Positions 59,063 to 64,000 of a DNA stretch of 64,000 nt are shown here, in pieces (the stretch's first letter is position 1; the number at the start of each line of letters is the position of its first letter). The stretch covers positions 277,181 through 341,180 of the forward strand of contig JAPOWW010000004.1 in NCBI GenBank assembly GCA_026707405.1, given 5' to 3'. The translations under genes and the position numbers were made by a program. This stretch comes from Chloroflexota bacterium. GTDB lineage: Bacteria > Chloroflexota > UBA11872 > VXNJ01. A model generated the notes under the pieces. That model was not told the DNA's origin and ran no database searches. It was given only the letters and a program-made list of their open reading frames with translations.

Positions 59063-60457
59063 GTGCAGTTCTTCCTGAGAGTCCTCCGTCTTGCCGTTCC
59101 GCTTTTGCTCATGCTGGCGCTGCCATTCAGCGCGGCCTGGGCGCAGACCCGGGCGCCAGTGGCGGTAATCGAACTAAACGGCGTGATCGACTCAATCAGC
59201 AGCCGCTACGTGGTGCGCGCGATCGACGCCGCCGAACGGAATGGCCGCGAGCTAGTGATTATCGAAATGGATACTCCGGGCGGTCTCGATACGGCCATGC
59301 GCGAGATGATCAGGCGCATTCTTAGCAGCGAAGTCCCCGTCGTCGTTTTCGTCGGACCCGATGGCGCGCGCGCCGCTTCGGCGGGTCTCTTCATCGCAAT
59401 GGCCGGTCATGTTGCGGTCATGGCTCCCAGAACCAATATAGGCGCCGCGCATCCTGTGTCGCTCGCGGGCGATCAGTCGGGTCAAAGCGAGGTGCTGGAA
59501 TCGAAGGTCACGAATGACGCCGCCGCTTACGTACGTGGACTGGCGGAGTCGCGTGGTCGAAACGCCGATTGGGCGGAAAGCGCTGTTCGAGAGAGCGTCT
59601 CGATCTCCGCCGCGGAGGCTCTTGAGCTTGGGGTAATCGATCTGATCGCGTCGGACGTTGACGAGCTGCTCTCACTCCTCGACGGCCGCGAGGTTTCGTT
59701 GCCGTCGGGAGCCACGACATTGCGGACCCAAGGACTCTCCTACGACAGAATTGGCATGAATCCGGTGGATTCGTTCCTGCACATACTCGTCGATCCCAAC
59801 ATCGCGTTCTTGCTATTCAGCCTGGGCGGGCTGGCGCTGGCGGTCGAGATATTCAGTCCGGGACTTATCCTTCCCGGCGTTGCGGGAGCTATATCGCTCA
59901 TCCTGGCGTTCACGGCCTTCGGCTCTCTGCCCGTGAACTGGGCGGGCGTCGGACTGATCGTCCTGGCGCTGGCGTTGTTCGCTCTCGAAGCTTTCGTTCC
60001 CTCAAACGGCGTGCTCGGAGGAGGCGGGGCGGTGGCGCTCGTCTTGGGTGGGTTGTTTCTATTTCAGGCTCCCGACGTCGCGGGGCCGGCATCGCCTGAA
60101 GTTCGCGTAAGCCGGATTCTCCTGGCGGTTGTAGCTGTCCTTGCGGCGGTCGTGGTGATTATTCTCGCCAGAACCGGGATCGTCGCCAGGCGGGCGTCTC
60201 CGGCCATGAGGCAAATTCCCTTGCCTGACGCCTTGGGCGAGACGCAGAGCGCGCTGAAACCTCAGGGCACGGTGCTTGTCGACAGCGAAGAGTGGACGGC
60301 GGAATCGAAGTCGGGCCGGGTTCCGAAGGGACGTTTGGTTAGAGTGTTGGGCAGTCGAGGGCTTACGCTTGTAGTTGAAGCGGTTGCAGCGGACGGCTCT
60401 GTTCGCCGGACTGCGAAACGACCTGCTGACGATAGGGAAGATCGAAAGGGGAGCTAA
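59063..60457 (+). CDS. NfeD-family membrane serine protease (long form)
   Basis: This 464-residue protein has a signal peptide (VLRLAVPLLLMLALPFSAAWA), a ClpP-like protease domain with EMDTPGGLD and AASAGLFIAMA bearing the likely nucleophile Ser, and a Lys in LESKVTNDAAAY. Four or more membrane helices and a C-terminal OB-fold NfeD domain (GTVLVDSEEWTAES) follow. Long NfeD proteins cleave a slipin partner and help membrane quality control. GTG 59063 is the start, and the slipin gene follows two bases downstream. Confidence 0.9.
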   Translation: MQFFLRVLRLAVPLLLMLALPFSAAWAQTRAPVAVIELNGVIDSISSRYVVRAIDAAERNGRELVIIEMDTPGGLDTAMREMIRRILSSEVPVVVFVGPDGARAASAGLFIAMAGHVAVMAPRTNIGAAHPVSLAGDQSGQSEVLESKVTNDAAAYVRGLAESRGRNADWAESAVRESVSISAAEALELGVIDLIASDVDELLSLLDGREVSLPSGATTLRTQGLSYDRIGMNPVDSFLHILVDPNIAFLLFSLGGLALAVEIFSPGLILPGVAGAISLILAFTAFGSLPVNWAGVGLIVLALALFALEAFVPSNGVLGGGGAVALVLGGLFLFQAPDVAGPASPEVRVSRILLAVVAVLAAVVVIILARTGIVARRASPAMRQIPLPDALGETQSALKPQGTVLVDSEEWTAESKSGRVPKGRLVRVLGSRGLTLVVEAVAADGSVRRTAKRPADDREDRKGS

Positions 60458-60459
60458 AC

Positions 60460-61329
60460 GTGGAAACGCTAATTGTCGTCCTTATTCTGGCCGTCATTGC
60501 GCTATTCATAATTTTCTCGGCAATCAAGATAGTTCGTGAATTCGAGCGTCTGGTCGTGTTCAGGCTGGGGCGCGCAGTCGGAGTGCGCGGACCGGGCTTG
60601 GTGCTGCTTATTCCAATAATCGAGCGGGCTGAGCGGGTCGACCTTCGTGAGCAGGTCGTGCCAATTGGAAGCCAGAACACGATCACGAAGGACAACGTCA
60701 ACATCCAGGTCGATCTGCTGATTTACTACCGGGTTTTCGATTCGATGTCCAGCGTGGTCGAGGTAGCCGACTTCGCCGGCGCGGCACAGGGCATGGCCAT
60801 GACCACGCTGAGAGCGGTGATCGGCGAGACCACGCTCGATGAAGCCCTCTCTCAGCGAGAGCGGCTGAACCAGGAATTGCGGATTAAGCTCGACGAGGTT
60901 ACGGCGCGTTGGGGCGTGAAGGTGACGGCAGTCGAGATTAGGGAGATCGATCCTCCGCGCGACATCCAGGAATCCATGAACAGGCAGATGACCGCCGAGC
61001 GGAACCGTAGGGCCATGGTCACGGAATCCGAGGGGCAGCGCGCCGCCGCGATCGAGGTAGCCGAAGGTGACAAGCGCTCGAATATCCTGCGCGCCGAGGG
61101 TGACCGCGAGTCGCAGCTGCTACGCGCCGAGGGTTATTCCGAGGCGCTTCGAACGATTTTTGAGGCGGCTCGGCGGATCGACTCCAATACTCTCACCCTG
61201 CAGTACATGGAAGCGCTCAAGGAGATAGGCGCCAGCGACTCGACGAAGTTCATACTTCCGCTGGAGCTTACCGAGCTGATTCGACCGTTCTCCGCGGCGG
61301 TAGCCAGGAATATCGATAGAGATAGCTAG
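60460..61329 (+). CDS. slipin (SPFH/stomatin family)
   Basis: This 289-residue membrane-anchored SPFH protein has one N-terminal helix and then EFERLVVFRLGRAVGVRGPGL and the conserved coiled-coil region AERNRRAMVTESEGQRAA. It forms ring-like membrane assemblies and is the known partner and substrate of NfeD. GTG 60460 has GGAG six bases upstream. Gene order NfeD-slipin is the usual one. Confidence 0.93.
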   Translation: METLIVVLILAVIALFIIFSAIKIVREFERLVVFRLGRAVGVRGPGLVLLIPIIERAERVDLREQVVPIGSQNTITKDNVNIQVDLLIYYRVFDSMSSVVEVADFAGAAQGMAMTTLRAVIGETTLDEALSQRERLNQELRIKLDEVTARWGVKVTAVEIREIDPPRDIQESMNRQMTAERNRRAMVTESEGQRAAAIEVAEGDKRSNILRAEGDRESQLLRAEGYSEALRTIFEAARRIDSNTLTLQYMEALKEIGASDSTKFILPLELTELIRPFSAAVARNIDRDS

Positions 61330-61371
61330 CCGAGTTAGTCCGATCGAATCGTAAACGCACGGCACGGGCGG

Positions 61372-62175
61372 ATGTCGAAGCTCGACCCGTTGACCGAGCT
61401 GCGCAGGCGAGTATCGAGCGCCGACGTCGATGAGTACGAAGCCGCGCTGGAGGCGCTGAGTGGCGTTTCGAACATCGCCGATATCTATGGGCTCACGAAC
61501 TTTGTGGTCGAGCGGGTCGAGAAGGAGTTCGACTGCATGCACTGCGTCCCGGGCTGTAGTGAATGCTGTAGTCAGTTGCCGCTGGTCACGTTCGACGAAT
61601 GGCGGCTCATCCTGGACTGGATGCACGACAACCTAACCGCGGGGCGCCGCGCCCGGATTGTTCGCAATGCGGAAGGATTGCTGGCGGACGATGAGTCGGT
61701 ACTGCCTAGCTGGATGCGACTGGGTGAGGTTGACATAGAGTCCGCGGAAGCGGTGGATGTGGTTGGCGAGATGTTCGATAACGAGTCCACTGCCTGTCCG
61801 TTTCTCTTCGACGGTCGCTGCTCGATCTATCCGGTTCGACCGCTCGTGTGCCGCTCTTACGGCAGGATGATGCGCACCGAGGACGACTCGCTCTACTGCC
61901 AGCCCATTCTCGACAAGATATGCGTTGCCTTGGACAAGGGCGTCGACGTAGAGCTGCCGTTATATCGTCCGTATCAGGAAGCCTCATATGCCTTGAACGG
62001 TGACAAGAGCTATTTCACGATCTTGCCGGTATGGGTGCTCAGCCATCGCAACCGCGGAGGCGATATCTCCGATAGCCCAGTGGACTTGTCGGGCAGCCAG
62101 GTCTGGCCGGTTCTCGACACCAAATGGGGCTTCGGCGAGGCATTTGAGCCGGAGTCGCCCGCACCGGGTTCCTAG
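61372..62175 (+). CDS. YkgJ-family cysteine-cluster protein
   Basis: This 267-residue protein has the CxxCxxCC pattern of the YkgJ/UPF0153 zinc- or iron-binding family: CMHCVPGCSECC, then CPFLFDGRCSIYPVRPLVCR and a further Cys in YCQPILDKIC. The N-terminal helices and the extended C-terminus are not assigned. The role is unknown; relatives are linked to metal binding. Its stop TAG (62173-62175) shares a CTAG with the stop of the convergent propeller protein. It follows the slipin gene by 42 bases. Confidence 0.8.
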   Translation: MSKLDPLTELRRRVSSADVDEYEAALEALSGVSNIADIYGLTNFVVERVEKEFDCMHCVPGCSECCSQLPLVTFDEWRLILDWMHDNLTAGRRARIVRNAEGLLADDESVLPSWMRLGEVDIESAEAVDVVGEMFDNESTACPFLFDGRCSIYPVRPLVCRSYGRMMRTEDDSLYCQPILDKICVALDKGVDVELPLYRPYQEASYALNGDKSYFTILPVWVLSHRNRGGDISDSPVDLSGSQVWPVLDTKWGFGEAFEPESPAPGS

Positions 62176-63953
62176 ACCGGGAGCTGCCAGGCCAGAACGT
62201 TGCGCTCGGCGCTGGCGATTGCCAGTATGTCCGTTTCCGGCGCCAAGGCGACGGCCCGTATCGAGGTGAGCGTGGTCGCTTCGCCCACGTACTCTCCGTT
62301 GGTCCTGAGTACGCTAACCGAGGTGTCCGATGAGAGTCCGCACACGAAGTTGTCCGAAGCCGTCAAGGATCGGGGAGCTACTTCATCGTTGAACCAGAGC
62401 CGGGAACCGGCGATTGAATATGCGGCGACGCCGCGAGGACTGGCCGAGAATACGGTATCGTCCCGCGAACCGATAGTCGCAAAATCTGCCGAAAACGGGA
62501 TGTCCGCGAAGAAATCACCGCGCTCGTTGTCGTAGACGACTAGACCGTTGGCGCTGTGGACCACGGTATGGCGGGCGTCATGCGTGAGCATTGTCCGCCG
62601 AATCTCGCCATCGACGCCGAAACGCTGCGCGAGATTGCCGTCGCGCTGAATTAGGATTACCTGACTGACGCCGTCTTTGGTAGACCCAACCGCGATGATC
62701 CCTGCGTCGGATGAAACGTCGACGGACGCGGCGCCGATGTAGTCCTGCGTAGGCCCCCAAAACGGACCATTTGGCGTGTAGGCGAAGACACGACCGGTCC
62801 CGCTGGCGTTTGTGGTGCGCACGATGACGAATCCGTTGCTCGTGAGTATGGCCTCCTCGATGAGTTGGTTGTCGGGCCGGAAAGGCCGCTGCCATACGGG
62901 TCTGCCCTCGTCGTCGAGCAGGACTATGTCAAAACCGAAGACGGCCACGCCGGCGCCGCCGGGAGCGATGGCTGCGGACGAAGTGGGGATGCCAGCGTTG
63001 GCGGACCAGACGTGGTCGCCCTGCCCGGACACTATGCGTACCCGGCCGTGGCGGTCGGCGGCCGCGAACAGACTGCCGTCCTTCGCGGCCGCTAGCGCTG
63101 AGGGATCGAAATCGAGCTGTTGCAGCCAAATCAGCTCTTTCCAGGATGCCGAAGTTGAGGGACGGTGGACCTGAAGCCGGAAAGATACGTCCGCCACCTG
63201 CTCGATTCTGGTCTCGAATTTACGTTCAATCCAGATGACCTCTTCGGTCAGCGCGTTCTCCAAATGGTCCACACGCGCCACTTCGACCCAGTGCGGAAAC
63301 TCTATCGACGGCTCCGCGTCATCCTTGAATCCGCGGAGCTTCGCGCGGACCTCGGCCCGCGAGTCGAACGTGCCTACGAGAACGGCGTGCCGGTTTAGCG
63401 CGGTCGGGATGATCTCAAAATCACCGAGATCGTAAAGCAGCGCATTGAGTCCTTCGGCAGCCTTGCCGCCGCCTACAGCGTCCGTGAACCTCGTAATGTT
63501 GATTCGCGCCGCGCGGATCGCCGCGATCGCTTCCACGAGATGCTCGCGCCGCGCATCCCGGTCGAAACCGTCCACGGCGTGAACCGCGTCAACAAGGCTG
63601 TCGGCCGCGCCGACTAGATACGGATGAATCTCGACAGCGTCCCGGGGCGGCGTCAGCGAGATCACTCTTTCAGTGAGATCGACCACCTGGTCGGATAGCG
63701 ACTCGATTGCGAAGGCATATCTCTCCGGCGTCAACGACTGCTCGGCAAGCGCGCGGCTGTTGACCTCGAAGAGACGAAGGAGTTCGATGGTCCGGGCGGC
63801 CGTCTGAATTGCCGGTTCCCAATACGGCTTGAGTGTCGGTTGAGCTTCGGGTTTCGGCTCGGCGCAGGCCCCCAGCAAACCCGATCCGGCGGCTAAACCG
63901 ATTGCGAGCGCCTGCCTCCTACCAATTCGCCGCTTGACGCCGTCCGATCTCAC
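62172..63953 (-). CDS. Tat/lipobox-exported beta-propeller protein with SPOR-like segment
   Basis: This 593-residue protein begins with a twin-arginine stretch (KRRIGRRQALAIG) and a lipobox LLGAC, so it is probably exported folded and lipid-anchored. Residues 40-170 are helical. The segment from HAVLVGTFDSRAEVRAKL to VEVARVDHLENALTEE resembles a SPOR peptidoglycan-binding fold. The remaining 330 residues form WD40/PQQ-like propeller repeats (SLFAAADRHGRVRIVSGQG, AAIAPGGAGVAVFG, LDILAIASAERNVLAW-like blades). No catalytic residues are evident. GTG 63953 is the start. The SPOR call is inference. Confidence 0.7.
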   Translation of the reverse strand: MRSDGVKRRIGRRQALAIGLAAGSGLLGACAEPKPEAQPTLKPYWEPAIQTAARTIELLRLFEVNSRALAEQSLTPERYAFAIESLSDQVVDLTERVISLTPPRDAVEIHPYLVGAADSLVDAVHAVDGFDRDARREHLVEAIAAIRAARINITRFTDAVGGGKAAEGLNALLYDLGDFEIIPTALNRHAVLVGTFDSRAEVRAKLRGFKDDAEPSIEFPHWVEVARVDHLENALTEEVIWIERKFETRIEQVADVSFRLQVHRPSTSASWKELIWLQQLDFDPSALAAAKDGSLFAAADRHGRVRIVSGQGDHVWSANAGIPTSSAAIAPGGAGVAVFGFDIVLLDDEGRPVWQRPFRPDNQLIEEAILTSNGFVIVRTTNASGTGRVFAYTPNGPFWGPTQDYIGAASVDVSSDAGIIAVGSTKDGVSQVILIQRDGNLAQRFGVDGEIRRTMLTHDARHTVVHSANGLVVYDNERGDFFADIPFSADFATIGSRDDTVFSASPRGVAAYSIAGSRLWFNDEVAPRSLTASDNFVCGLSSDTSVSVLRTNGEYVGEATTLTSIRAVALAPETDILAIASAERNVLAWQLPV

Positions 63954-64000
63954 CTAATCAGCATTCGAGGATTTGAAGGCACTCAATCCGGCCGCGCGGC

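Overview
The window is a GC-rich, densely coded piece of a bacterial chromosome with about 53 protein genes, no tRNA or rRNA gene that I could find, and no CRISPR array. The mixture suggests a Chloroflexota bacterium, perhaps of the Dehalococcoidia/SAR202 kind: Actinobacteria-like GltBD, Ino1 and phosphatidylinositol-mannoside genes, an enolase-superfamily sugar-acid dehydratase, RNase Y, PPDK and an NfeD/slipin pair. This placement is inference from gene content only.

Layout. 0-15 kb: sugar-acid and lactate catabolism (enolase-superfamily dehydratase, L-rhamnose mutarotase, SMP-30 lactonase, MFS permease, a LutB-LutA type Fe-S fusion, an amidohydrolase, IlvD), interrupted by a Nudix gene, tyrS, a phytoene-dehydrogenase-like oxidoreductase and a short element in which a DUF559 endonuclease gene lies between inverted palindromic repeats. 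15-30 kb: a polytopic membrane protein, a flavin reductase, glutamate synthase (gltB, gltD), sigA, dnaG and ppdK. 30-41 kb: an MFS exporter, folK-folC, and a surface-polysaccharide cluster (WecG/TagA-type and GT9 transferases, an O-antigen-ligase-like protein, three GT4 transferases, a divergent PlsY). 41-47 kb: RNase Y, then a tightly overlapping inositol-phosphate synthase / acyltransferase / PimA-like / CDP-alcohol phosphotransferase set resembling actinobacterial phosphatidylinositol mannoside synthesis. 46.7-48.7 kb: an ABC exporter behind its own leader. 49-52 kb: PHP esterase, moaE-moaD, a gamma carbonic anhydrase-like protein, radC. 52.3-57.5 kb: a shikimate operon aroF-aroA-aroE-aroK-aroB plus a zinc-ribbon membrane protein. 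57.7-64 kb: an Eis-like acetyltransferase, NfeD-slipin, a YkgJ-type cysteine-cluster protein and a Tat/lipobox beta-propeller protein.

The most interesting regulatory signal is a pair of matching leaders in front of tyrS and of the shikimate operon. Each has a promoter with an 18-base spacer placed so that the mRNA would begin at or just before the AUG of a 30-31 codon leader peptide. Each peptide carries Tyr (and in one case Phe) codons followed by a shared Gly-Pro-Ala-Arg segment and a Leu-Pro close to the end. The RNA encoding that segment can pair with a downstream copy, with one compensatory base-pair change between the two leaders, and this is followed by almost the same terminator hairpin. 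This looks like a small aromatic-amino-acid attenuation regulon. A third, different leader peptide plus terminator precedes the ABC exporter. gltD also appears to lack a normal start codon.
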